Assembly: GCA_023405705.1 (NCBI GenBank)
Contig: JAEXXR010000085.1
Coordinates: forward strand, 1-6,948
DNA length: 6,948 nt
Direction: 5' to 3'
From: Actinomycetes bacterium
Lineage (GTDB): Bacteria; Actinomycetota; Thermoleophilia; Solirubrobacterales; Solirubrobacteraceae
Shown here: piece after piece, positions 1 through 5,859 of the stretch
How the letters are laid out: the number at the start of each line of letters is the position of its first letter
How positions within the stretch are numbered: the stretch's first letter is position 1
Made by a program: the position numbers and the translations under genes
The notes under the pieces: model-generated
Database searches by the model: none
What the model saw: the letters and a program-made list of their open reading frames with translations, nothing else
What the model was told of the DNA's origin: nothing

Positions 1-1
1 C

Positions 2-124
2 GCAGAACGCACCGCAGCCCTTGACGGCTGGCTGCACCACTACAACCATCACCGCAAACACTCAGGCATCGGCCGACAAACCCCAGCCACCCGCCTGAAC
101 AACCTGCTCGGGACTTACACCTAG
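2..124 (+). mobile_element. IS481-type transposase, C-terminal fragment (5' end outside window)
   Basis: Reading from base 2 in frame gives 40 codons ending in TAG at 122-124. The peptide holds the tail of an integrase-core transposase: a GWLHHYNHHR block, then HSGIGRQTP, then a final RLNNLLGTYT. In IS481-family (and related IS3-like) transposases, the Y-N-x-x-R-x-H-x-x-x-G-x-x-P pattern closes the DDE integrase core, and a short x-R-x-N-N-L tail follows. The catalytic residues lie to the left of the window, so activity cannot be judged. No clear terminal inverted repeat was found after the stop codon, so the right end of the element is not placed. The stop lies 149 bases before the Rieske gene start. 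IS481 is the best family guess; assignment within the DDE/rve group is less certain. Confidence 0.8.
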
Positions 125-225
125 GGCCGCCGGTCCCGCCGCGCTTTCCGCGGCCGTCTCCGCGGCGCGCCGTCGTCGCCCGTGCGCCGCTGCGCGGGGG
201 CGGGGGCTCGCGGGGAGGTGCCCGC

Positions 226-231
226 TACAAT
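226..231 (+). promoter_or_regulatory. Candidate -10 box of the suf operon promoter
   Basis: TACAAT matches the sigma-70 -10 consensus at five of six positions and lies in the only AT-richer patch of the gap upstream of the Rieske gene. It would put the transcription start near 238, giving a leader of about 36 bases. No good -35 hexamer is present at the usual spacing (around 203-208 the sequence is G-rich), so an activator or an alternative sigma factor is possible. This is a motif match only. Confidence 0.4.
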
Positions 232-249
232 CGGACAGGTAAATCCGAT
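230..249. promoter_or_regulatory. Inverted repeat overlapping suf promoter (candidate operator)
   Basis: ATCGGA at 230-235 and TCCGAT at 244-249 are a perfect 6-bp inverted repeat separated by 8 bases. The left arm shares its first two bases with the TACAAT box, so a protein bound here would cover the -10 element and the expected start site. Suf operons are commonly controlled by Fe-S-sensing repressors (SufR or Rrf2 type). The repeat does not match an operator consensus that I can name, and no regulator gene is in the window. Confidence 0.3.
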
Positions 250-273
250 CATCTGACTAGGACTTATCCCCCC

Positions 274-591
274 GTGCCGGAAACGATCATCGTCTGTCCA
301 CTCGCAGAGCTTCCCCCCGGAGCGATGAAGCTCGTCGAGCTGGACGATCTCGAGATCGGCGTCTTCAACTGCGCCGGAACGATCTACGCGATCGAGGACC
401 GCTGCTCGCATGACGACGGGCCGCTCGCCGAGGGCGTGCTCGATCCCGAGAGCTGCACGATCGAATGTCCCCGCCACGGAGCCCTCTTCGACCTGAAGAC
501 CGGAGCGCCGCTCACGCTGCCGGCCTACGTCCCGGTGGACACGTTCCCCGTGGTCGTCGACGACAACGTGATCAAGCTGGAGGTTGACTGA
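274..591 (+). CDS. Rieske [2Fe-2S] ferredoxin of the suf operon
   Basis: A 105-residue soluble single-domain Rieske protein. The cluster ligands are visible as C44-S-H46 and C65-P-R-H68, the two-Cys two-His set of a Rieske [2Fe-2S] centre, with 18 residues between the two motifs. Length and layout match the ferredoxin subunits of non-heme iron oxygenases. No oxygenase genes are present; it is instead the first gene of a suf block, an arrangement seen in other actinobacteria where its exact role (electron supply or cluster-related) is unsettled. The GTG start at 274 is chosen because the first beta strand (ETIIVCPL) begins right after it. The only ribosome-binding candidate is a weak AGGA at 259-262, 11 bases upstream. 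An internal ATG at 325 would remove that strand. The stop is 1 base before the sufB ATG, so translation is probably coupled. Confidence 0.88.
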   Translation: MPETIIVCPLAELPPGAMKLVELDDLEIGVFNCAGTIYAIEDRCSHDDGPLAEGVLDPESCTIECPRHGALFDLKTGAPLTLPAYVPVDTFPVVVDDNVIKLEVD

Positions 592-592
592 C

Positions 593-2026
593 ATGGCCAC
601 CCCCGAAGTCATCGCAGAGCAGGAAGCGCTCAAGGGCATCAACGCCGACTACACCGAGCGCTTCGGCTTCCACGACGCCGAGAACTACCTCTACAAGGCG
701 CCCAAGGGCATCAACAGGGAGATCGTCGAGAAGATCTCCGAGTTCAAGGACGAGCCGCAGTGGATGCGCGAGTTCCGGCTCAAGTCGCTCGACCACTTCT
801 TCGCGCACGGCATGCCCAGATGGGGCTCGCCGATGCTCGACGAGGTCGACTTCGACAACATCCACTACTTCGTGCGCGCCTCCGAGCGCGCGGCGCGCTC
901 GTGGGACGACGTGCCCGAGGACGTCAAGAGAACGTTCGACCGCCTCGGCATCCCCGAGGCGGAGCGCAGATTCCTCGCCGGCGTCGGCGCCCAGTACGAG
1001 TCCGAGGTCGTGTACCACCAGGTGCGCGAGGACCTCGAGAAGCAGGGCGTGATCTTCGTCGACATGGACTCCGGCCTGCGCGAGCACGAGGAGCTGGTGA
1101 AGAGATACTTCGCCACGGTCATCCCGGCCAACGACAACAAGCTCGCCGCGCTCAACAGCGCGACCTGGTCGGGCGGCTCGTTCGTCTACGTGCCGCCGGG
1201 CGTCCACGTCGAGATGCCGCTGCAGGCCTACTTCCGCATCAACACGGAGAACATGGGCCAGTTCGAGCGGACGCTGATCATCGCCGACGAGGGCTCCTAC
1301 GTTCACTACGTCGAGGGCTGCACCGCGCCGACCTACTCGTCGGACTCGCTCCACTCGGCCGTCGTCGAGCTGATCGCGCTGAGAGGCGCCCGCATCCGCT
1401 ACACGACGGTGCAGAACTGGTCGCAGAACGTCTTCAACCTCGTCACCAAGCGCGCGGTCGCCTACGAGGACGCGACCGTCGAGTGGGTCGACTGCAACCT
1501 CGGCTCGAAGCTGACGATGAAGTACCCGTCCGTCTACCTGCTCGGCGAGCGGGCGCACGGCGAGATCCTCTCGATCGCCTTCGCCGGCGCCGGCCAGCAC
1601 CAGGACGCGGGCGGCAAGATCGTCCACGCCGCGCCGAACACGACGTCGAACATCTTCGCCAAGTCGATCTCCAAGGACGGCGGGCGCGGCTCCTACCGCG
1701 GCCTGCTGGAGGTCGCCAGAGGCGCCCACGGCGCCAAGTCGAAGGTCGTCTGCGACGCGCTGCTGCTCGACGAGCACTCGCGCTCGGACACCTACCCGAC
1801 GATCCGCATCGGCGAGGACGACGTCGACGTCGGACACGAGGCGACCGTCTCGAAGATCGGCGAGGAGCAGATCTTCTACCTGCAGTCGCACGGCATCAAC
1901 GAGGAAGAGGCGTCGAAGCTGATCGTGAACGGCTTCATCGAGCCGGTCGCGAAGGAGCTGCCGATGGAGTACGCCGTCGAGCTGAACCGCCTCATCGAGC
2001 TGCAGATGGAAGGATCGATCGGCTGA
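593..2026 (+). CDS. sufB: Fe-S cluster assembly scaffold protein SufB
   Basis: A 477-residue SufB, close to the E. coli length of about 495. SufB is the core scaffold of the cytoplasmic SufBC2D complex, where nascent Fe-S clusters form before transfer to apoproteins. Visible signatures are the N-terminal [15 protein letters not shown] region, EGCTAP with C243, [13 protein letters not shown] with C301, a [16 protein letters not shown] stretch, and the C-terminal core [18 protein letters not shown] with C387, then GHEATVS with H415-E416. C243, C387, H415 and E416 correspond by motif to the E. coli residues C254, C405, H433 and E434 implicated in sulfur transfer and cluster formation. ATG 593 is preferred over an in-frame TTG at 584, because GGAGG at 579-583 lies 9 bases before it. 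The stop overlaps the sufD start by one base. Six of 28 arginines use AGA and one uses AGG, unusual in such GC-rich DNA. Confidence 0.97.
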   Translation: MATPEVIAEQEALKGINADYTERFGFHDAENYLYKAPKGINREIVEKISEFKDEPQWMREFRLKSLDHFFAHGMPRWGSPMLDEVDFDNIHYFVRASERAARSWDDVPEDVKRTFDRLGIPEAERRFLAGVGAQYESEVVYHQVREDLEKQGVIFVDMDSGLREHEELVKRYFATVIPANDNKLAALNSATWSGGSFVYVPPGVHVEMPLQAYFRINTENMGQFERTLIIADEGSYVHYVEGCTAPTYSSDSLHSAVVELIALRGARIRYTTVQNWSQNVFNLVTKRAVAYEDATVEWVDCNLGSKLTMKYPSVYLLGERAHGEILSIAFAGAGQHQDAGGKIVHAAPNTTSNIFAKSISKDGGRGSYRGLLEVARGAHGAKSKVVCDALLLDEHSRSDTYPTIRIGEDDVDVGHEATVSKIGEEQIFYLQSHGINEEEASKLIVNGFIEPVAKELPMEYAVELNRLIELQMEGSIG

Positions 2027-3291
2027 TGGCCTCTGCGATCGCACCCGAGCAGCCCGGCTGGCTGACGGCGCGCCGCGAGCGCGCCGCGTCGCTGACCGAG
2101 ACGCTCGACCTCCCCACCTACAAGGGCAAGCCCGGGTGGGAGTTCACCGACATCTCCTCGCTCGACCTCGCCGCCTACGCGCCGGCCGGCGCCGGCTCGG
2201 CGGCCGCCGTCGAGGGCGCCGACGCGCTGTTCGTCGGGCTGGAGCAGCCGATCGTCGTCGCGCAGGTCGACGCGGAGACCGTCGAGGTCTCCGGCGAGCT
2301 GCCCGACGGGGTCGTCATCAGCTCGCTGGAGCAGGCGGCCGCCTCGCATCCCGAGCTGGTCGAGCAGCACCTCGGCACGATCGTCGCGGCGCAGGACGCC
2401 TTCGTCGCCCACAACGACGCCGCCTTCGCCGGCGGGCTGTTCGTCCACGTCGGCCGCGGCGTCGCGCTGGAGCGCCCGCTGCTCGTCACCGTCGTGCAGG
2501 ACGGCGACAAGACGGCGCTCAACTGGCGCTCGCTGATCGTGCTGGAGGACGGCGCGCAGGCCGAGGTGTGGGAGCAGTACCTGTCGGCCGGCGAGGACCG
2601 CGACGGGCTCTTCAACACCGTCGTCGAGCTGGTCGTCGGCGACAACGCCAACCTCCGCTTCGTGAACGGGCAGAACCTGTCGGAGAAGAGCTGGATCTTC
2701 GGCTCGCAGCGGGCCGAGGTCGGCCGCGACGGCGCGCTCGACTGGGTCTCGCTCGGCTTCGGCTCGGCACGCGGCAAGGTCCGCACGGAGACGAAGCTGG
2801 CCGGCAAGGGCGCCGACGGCAAGGTGACCGGCGCCTACGCGAGCCACAAGCGCCAGCACATCGACTTCGACACGACGCAGGAGCACGCCGCTCCGCACAC
2901 GACCTCCGACCTCGCCTTCCGCGGCGTGCTGCAGGGCCGCTCGGAGGCCGTCTGGCGCGGCAACATCATCGTCGACCCGGGCGCGCAGCAGACCGACGCC
3001 TTCCAGGAGAGCCGCAACCTGCTGCTGTCCAAGAGAGCGCACGCCGACGCGATCCCCGGCCTGGAGATCCAGGCCAACGACGTCCGCTGCACCCACGCGG
3101 CGGCGATCGCCCAGATCGACGCCGAGCAGCTGTTCTACCTGCGCTCGCGCGGCCTCAAGGAGGACGTCGCCAAGCGGCTCGTGATCGAGGGCTTCCTCGC
3201 CGAGCTCGTCGAGCGCTTCGAGGAGGGCCCCGTCCGCGAGGTCCTCGGCGGCGCGCTCGAGCGCCGGCTCGGCCTGATTCTCGACGCCTGA
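2026..3291 (+). CDS. sufD: Fe-S cluster assembly protein SufD
   Basis: A 421-residue SufD, nearly the E. coli length (423). SufD is the SufB paralogue that pairs with SufB and docks SufC ATPase subunits; the SufB-SufD interface is where clusters assemble. Signatures are the N-terminal GWEFTDISSLDL segment (residues 37-48) typical of SufD, a central right-handed beta-helix region, and the C-terminal C355-T-H357 motif followed by AEQLFYLRSRGL. C355 and H357 correspond by position to the E. coli C358 and H360 interface residues; the usual C-S-H-G-A-T-V-G run is altered to C-T-H-A-A-A-I-A here. ATG 2026 shares its A with the sufB TGA, implying translational coupling; GGAAGGA at 2008-2014 is a reasonable ribosome-binding site. 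The frame stays open far upstream across sufB, but that part is a shadow. No sufC follows. Confidence 0.96.
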   Translation: MASAIAPEQPGWLTARRERAASLTETLDLPTYKGKPGWEFTDISSLDLAAYAPAGAGSAAAVEGADALFVGLEQPIVVAQVDAETVEVSGELPDGVVISSLEQAAASHPELVEQHLGTIVAAQDAFVAHNDAAFAGGLFVHVGRGVALERPLLVTVVQDGDKTALNWRSLIVLEDGAQAEVWEQYLSAGEDRDGLFNTVVELVVGDNANLRFVNGQNLSEKSWIFGSQRAEVGRDGALDWVSLGFGSARGKVRTETKLAGKGADGKVTGAYASHKRQHIDFDTTQEHAAPHTTSDLAFRGVLQGRSEAVWRGNIIVDPGAQQTDAFQESRNLLLSKRAHADAIPGLEIQANDVRCTHAAAIAQIDAEQLFYLRSRGLKEDVAKRLVIEGFLAELVERFEEGPVREVLGGALERRLGLILDA

Positions 3292-3296
3292 ACGGC

Positions 3297-3316
3297 CGGC
3301 GCGCCCCGGCGCGCCG
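3297..3316. repeat. GC hairpin immediately after sufD
   Basis: CGGCGCGCC at 3297-3305 and GGCGCGCCG at 3308-3316 are perfect reverse complements, separated by only two bases, so the practical hairpin has about 8 pairs and a 4-base loop. It starts six bases after the sufD stop and contains two copies of the 8-mer GGCGCGCC. It may protect the 3' end of the suf transcript; this is inference. Confidence 0.45.
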
Positions 3317-3329
3317 CCCGCTGCAAACG

Positions 3330-3373
3330 CCCGCTGCGCGGTCTGCCTGGGTCTCCTGGGATCGCGCAGCGGG
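3330..3373. repeat. 11-bp inverted repeat downstream of sufD
   Basis: CCCGCTGCGCG at 3330-3340 and CGCGCAGCGGG at 3363-3373 are perfect reverse complements. The stem can extend inward by a few pairs (G3341-T3362 wobble, T3342-A3361, C3343-G3360). The remaining loop carries a direct repeat of CCTGGG-like sequence. No T-run follows, so by itself it is not a classic intrinsic terminator. Confidence 0.5.
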
Positions 3374-3378
3374 TCATC

Positions 3379-3416
3379 GCGAACGGCTCAGATGAACTGC
3401 GCCGTTCGCTTTCATC
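3379..3416 (+). terminator. Probable intrinsic terminator of the suf operon
   Basis: GCGAACGGC at 3379-3387 pairs perfectly with GCCGTTCGC at 3401-3409. Inside, CAG 3389-3391 pairs with CTG 3397-3399 after one mismatch, closing a 5-base ATGAA loop. The stem is followed by TTTCATCT at 3410-3417, a modest T-rich tail and one of the few such tracts in the window. The position, 87 bases after the sufD stop and just before the next promoter candidate, fits the end of the suf operon. The weak T-tract keeps confidence moderate. Confidence 0.5.
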
Positions 3417-3422
3417 TATGAT
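3417..3422 (+). promoter_or_regulatory. Candidate -10 box for the secreted repeat protein
   Basis: TATGAT differs from TATAAT at one position and lies in the AT-richest stretch before the secreted-protein gene. It predicts a start near 3429 and a 5' leader of roughly 64 bases. The -35 region at the usual spacing (around 3394-3399) is poor and falls inside the preceding terminator stem, so termination and initiation signals appear interleaved. Confidence 0.35.
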
Positions 3423-3492
3423 GCGCCGGAATCGAGGGGAAGGCCGGCGGCCGGTGTGGGGCGTCGGCGACCAACGCATCAAGGGGGAAGAC

Positions 3493-4650
3493 ATGAGGCG
3501 AACGAGCCTCTCCGCGAGCCTGCTCGCAGGCGCGCTGCTGCTCGCCGCGCCCGCTGCGCACGCGGCGACGTGGTCGGACAAGACCGTCGCCGACCCGAGC
3601 GGCGCGAGCACGACCGCGCTCGGCGGCGTCGGCTGCGCAAGCACGTCGGAATGCGTCGCGGCCGGCAGCTGGGACAGAGGCGCCAGCCCGATATCGCTGG
3701 TCGCCGGCTGGAACGGGACGGCCTGGTCGCTGCAGACGCCGGCGACGCCGTCGGGGGCGACGGCGCACGACCTCGCCGCCGCGTCGTGCAGCGCCACCAG
3801 AGCGTGCACGGCAGTCGGCAGCTTCGACGCGGGCTCGGGGGCGAGACCGCACGTGCAGCGCTGGACCGGCTCGTGGGCGACGCAGTCCGCGCCGGCGCCG
3901 GTCGGCGCCACCGCTGCGCGGCTGTCCGGCGTCTCGTGCACGAGCGCGACCGCCTGCACCGCGGTCGGCCAGTACACCGACAACACCGGCACGTACACGC
4001 TCGCGCTGCGCTGGAACGGCGGGACGTGGTCGATCCAGTCGACGCCGAACCCGGTCGGCTCGACCTACGCGCTGCTCGCCGGCGTCTCCTGCGACGCCTC
4101 CGAGAACTGCGTCGCGGTCGGCGCCTCCTACCCCGGCGGCTCGGAGTCGCTGGTGATGTCGCGCACCGGCGGCACCGGGACGTGGACGCTCGAGACCGCC
4201 CCGGCGCCCTCCGGCGCCGCAGCGACCTCGCTCGCCGGCGTCTCCTGCCGCGCGTCGGGCGCCTGCATAGCGGTCGGCGCCTCGACCGACGGCGTGACGT
4301 TCGACTCGGCGCCGATGGCGCTGACGCGCGCCTCCGGCACGTGGAGACTGACGACGGCCCCGGCGCTCCCGGCCGGCGGGCAGGGCGGTTGGTACTCCGG
4401 CGTCGCCTGCGCCTCGACGACCGACTGCACCGCCGTCGGGGCCTCCTACGACAGCAACTACGCCGTCACGCCGCTCGGTGGCGACTACGGCGGCTCGACC
4501 TGGTCGGCGACGACCACGCCGCTGCCGGCCGGTGCGCTCACCGGTCAGCTCGTGGGGATCTCCTGCGCGGCGTCGAGAAACTGCTCCGCGGTCGGCAGAT
4601 ACGTCAACTCGAGCAGCGTCGGCAGAGCGCTCGCGACCAACTACAGATGA
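3493..4650 (+). CDS. Secreted seven-repeat CX5C protein, predicted beta-propeller
   Basis: A 385-residue exported protein of unknown function. Residues 1-24 form a Sec signal peptide: an RR start, a hydrophobic L/A-rich core and an AHA cleavage site before A25. The mature part is seven tandem repeats of 50-54 residues with consensus L-x-G-V-S-C-x5-C-x-A-V-G, a short variable loop, then L-x-x-R-W-N-G-x-x-W-S and P-x-P-x-G-A. The cysteine pairs are 48/54, 99/105, 149/155, 200/206, 252/258, 306/312 and 358/364, and there are no other cysteines, so one disulfide per repeat is likely. The chain starts inside a repeat (TWS at 26-28) and ends just before the matching point (ALATNYR), which suits ring closure of a propeller. 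Similar repeats occur in uncharacterised actinobacterial secreted proteins. ATG 3493 is chosen for its AAGGGGG site five bases upstream and the signal peptide. Eight of 17 arginines are AGA. Confidence 0.85.
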   Translation: MRRTSLSASLLAGALLLAAPAAHAATWSDKTVADPSGASTTALGGVGCASTSECVAAGSWDRGASPISLVAGWNGTAWSLQTPATPSGATAHDLAAASCSATRACTAVGSFDAGSGARPHVQRWTGSWATQSAPAPVGATAARLSGVSCTSATACTAVGQYTDNTGTYTLALRWNGGTWSIQSTPNPVGSTYALLAGVSCDASENCVAVGASYPGGSESLVMSRTGGTGTWTLETAPAPSGAAATSLAGVSCRASGACIAVGASTDGVTFDSAPMALTRASGTWRLTTAPALPAGGQGGWYSGVACASTTDCTAVGASYDSNYAVTPLGGDYGGSTWSATTTPLPAGALTGQLVGISCAASRNCSAVGRYVNSSSVGRALATNYR

Positions 4651-4652
4651 GC

Positions 4653-4677
4653 CCGCGCGGCGGTCCTGGGCGCGCGG
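4653..4677. terminator. Weak hairpin between convergent genes
   Basis: CCGCGCG at 4653-4659 and CGCGCGG at 4671-4677 form a 7-bp stem with an 11-base loop, in the 51-base gap between the ends of the secreted-protein gene and htpX. A shared bidirectional terminator would be expected here. There is no T-tract on either strand, so the call rests on position and stem only. Confidence 0.25.
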
Positions 4678-4701
4678 TCTCGCTGCGCCCCGGACCTGCC
4701 G

Positions 4702-5628
4702 CTACGGCCGCGTCAGCTCGCGGTAGCCGCGGGCGGGCGGGAGGTCGCTGCCCTGCAATTGGGATTCGAGTCTCGCCAGGGCGGCGATCCGCTTCTCCAG
4801 CGGCGGATGCGTGGCGAACAGGCTCGCGACCGTTCTGCGCGGCGAGGCCGGCAGGATGAAGAAGGCGTTCATCTCGCTCGCCGCGCGCAGGTCGCGCTGC
4901 GGCACGCGGCTCATCGAGCCGCTGATCTTCATCAGCGCCGAGGCGAGCGCGCTCGGGCGGCCGGTCATGATCGCGGCGCCGCGGTCGGCGGCGAACTCGC
5001 GGTAGCGCGACAGCATCTGCATCAGGAAGAACGAGACCGCGTAGACGGCGAAGGAGACCGCGATCAGCGGCAGGATGCCGGGGCTCTCGCGGTTGCCGCC
5101 GCCGAAGAAGAAGCCCCACTGCATGATGAAGGCGGCGATGCTCGCGAAGAACGAGGCGATCGTCATGATCATCACGTCGCGGTGCTGGACGTGGGCGAGC
5201 TCGTGGGCCATCACGCCCTCCAGCTCGTGCGGCTCCAGCAGGTCGATGATGCCGGTCGTCGCGCAGACCGTCGCCGTTCTGCGCGAGCGGCCGATCGCGA
5301 AGGCGTTCGGCACGCTCGTCTGCGCGATCGCGATCTTCGGCTTCGGCAGGTCGGCCTGGACGCACAGCCGCTCGACCATCGCGTGCAACTGCGGCGCCTC
5401 CTGCGGCGAGACGACCTTCGCGTGCATCGCGCGCAGCGCGAGCTTGGCGGAGGCGAACAGCTGGACGACGAAGAGGCCGCCTGCGATCGCGATCGCGGAG
5501 GCGATGCCCATGCCGGAGGCGGCGACCGCCGCCATCAGCACGACGTAGACCGCGCCGAGCAGGAACATCGTGAGGATCATCCGGACCTGAAGGCCCGGGT
5601 CGCGGCCGAACGTGGACGGACTGCGCAT
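4702..5628 (-). CDS. htpX: Membrane zinc metalloprotease HtpX (peptidase M48)
   Basis: A 308-residue HtpX-type protease of the cytoplasmic membrane, which degrades misfolded membrane proteins alongside FtsH in species where it was studied. The zinc site is intact: H142-E-L-A-H146 (HEXXH, catalytic E143) and third ligand E211 in REFAADRG. Hydrophobic segments lie at about residues 17-37, 40-58, 152-175 and 184-206, the usual four-helix layout, with the active site facing the cytoplasm. The N-terminal STFGRDPGLQVRM resembles other actinobacterial HtpX proteins, and PNAFAIG near residues 107-113 is a family signature. The length is close to E. coli HtpX (293). The reading frame extends upstream to a TTG at 5658, but ATG at 5628 is preferred: AGGAG at 5641-5645 lies 12 bases upstream and homologues begin near here. 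Two arginines (before T118, and in the PRRT segment) use AGA. Transcribed alone. Confidence 0.95.
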   Translation of the reverse strand: MRSPSTFGRDPGLQVRMILTMFLLGAVYVVLMAAVAASGMGIASAIAIAGGLFVVQLFASAKLALRAMHAKVVSPQEAPQLHAMVERLCVQADLPKPKIAIAQTSVPNAFAIGRSRRTATVCATTGIIDLLEPHELEGVMAHELAHVQHRDVMIMTIASFFASIAAFIMQWGFFFGGGNRESPGILPLIAVSFAVYAVSFFLMQMLSRYREFAADRGAAIMTGRPSALASALMKISGSMSRVPQRDLRAASEMNAFFILPASPRRTVASLFATHPPLEKRIAALARLESQLQGSDLPPARGYRELTRP

Positions 5629-5663
5629 CGCTGGGTAGGGCTCCTGTCTGCTGACCAACCGGC

Positions 5664-5710
5664 CCGCGCGGCGCGCCGGGAGTCAGAGATGGGGCCGGCG
5701 CGCCGCGTGG
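5664..5710. repeat. Hairpin A: 13-bp perfect inverted repeat upstream of htpX
   Basis: CGCGGCGCGCCGG at 5667-5679 and CCGGCGCGCCGCG at 5695-5707 are perfect reverse complements around a 15-base loop. Two further pairs beyond a G5666-T5708 wobble bring the + strand stem to 16 pairs. It ends about 36 bases upstream of the htpX ATG, so it would fall in the htpX leader if the promoter is farther out. Confidence 0.6.
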
Positions 5711-5719
5711 CCTTGGAGG

Positions 5720-5761
5720 CGCCGGTGGCGCGTCAGGCCCCGACGCGTTGCCCCACCGGCG
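5720..5761. repeat. Hairpin B: bulged 15-bp inverted repeat
   Basis: The outer arms CGCCGGTGG (5720-5728) and CCACCGGCG (5753-5761) are perfect complements. Directly inside, CGCGTC (5729-5734) pairs with GACGCG (5742-5747), leaving a 7-base loop (5735-5741) and a 5-base bulge (5748-5752). In total there are 15 Watson-Crick pairs. Confidence 0.6.
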
Positions 5762-5773
5762 TGCAATCACTAT

Positions 5774-5819
5774 GCGACACGCCGGCCCTGACGAGCACGG
5801 CTCGGGCGACCCGTGTCGC
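5774..5819. repeat. Hairpin C: 8-bp inverted repeat with inner stem-loop
   Basis: GCGACACG (5774-5781) pairs perfectly with CGTGTCGC (5812-5819). Inside, CGAGC (5792-5796) and GCTCG (5800-5804) form a second stem with a 3-base loop. It is the third in a row, 12 bases after hairpin B. Confidence 0.5.
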
Positions 5820-5829
5820 GACGGTTTCG

Positions 5830-5859
5830 CCCCCGCCGATCGGACCCCCGCCGATCGGA
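5830..5859. repeat. 15-bp perfect tandem repeat with internal palindrome
   Basis: CCCCCGCCGATCGGA occurs twice head to tail, at 5830-5844 and 5845-5859. Each copy contains the self-complementary octamer CCGATCGG (5836-5843 and 5851-5858), so the two palindromes are centred 15 bp apart. This resembles a paired operator, although 15 bp is off the ~10.5-bp helical period. It lies roughly 100 bases upstream of the GGDEF start and 200 bases upstream of htpX. Confidence 0.65.

Noticed and set aside
584..592. TTG start for sufB at 584
   Set aside because: It would overlap the Rieske end and sit at zero distance from the GGAGG site; ATG 593 has the proper 9-base spacing.
760..2025. Upstream extension of the sufD reading frame through sufB
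   Set aside because: The residues are arginine- and proline-rich nonsense until the sufD ATG at 2026, where family sequence begins with a ribosome site and a stop/start overlap.
572..2044. 490-residue open frame on the - strand opposite sufB
   Set aside because: It mirrors sufB codons in a GC-rich genome, is a low-complexity run rich in R, D, V and L, and has no recognisable domain; sufB on the + strand has full family motifs.
3418..3492. Earlier ATG (3418) for the secreted protein
   Set aside because: It would bury the signal peptide behind 25 charged residues and overlap the TATGAT box.
3456..4859. 467-residue + strand frame overlapping the secreted protein
   Set aside because: Out-of-frame arginine-rich shadow; the repeat structure and signal peptide exist only in the frame starting at 3493.
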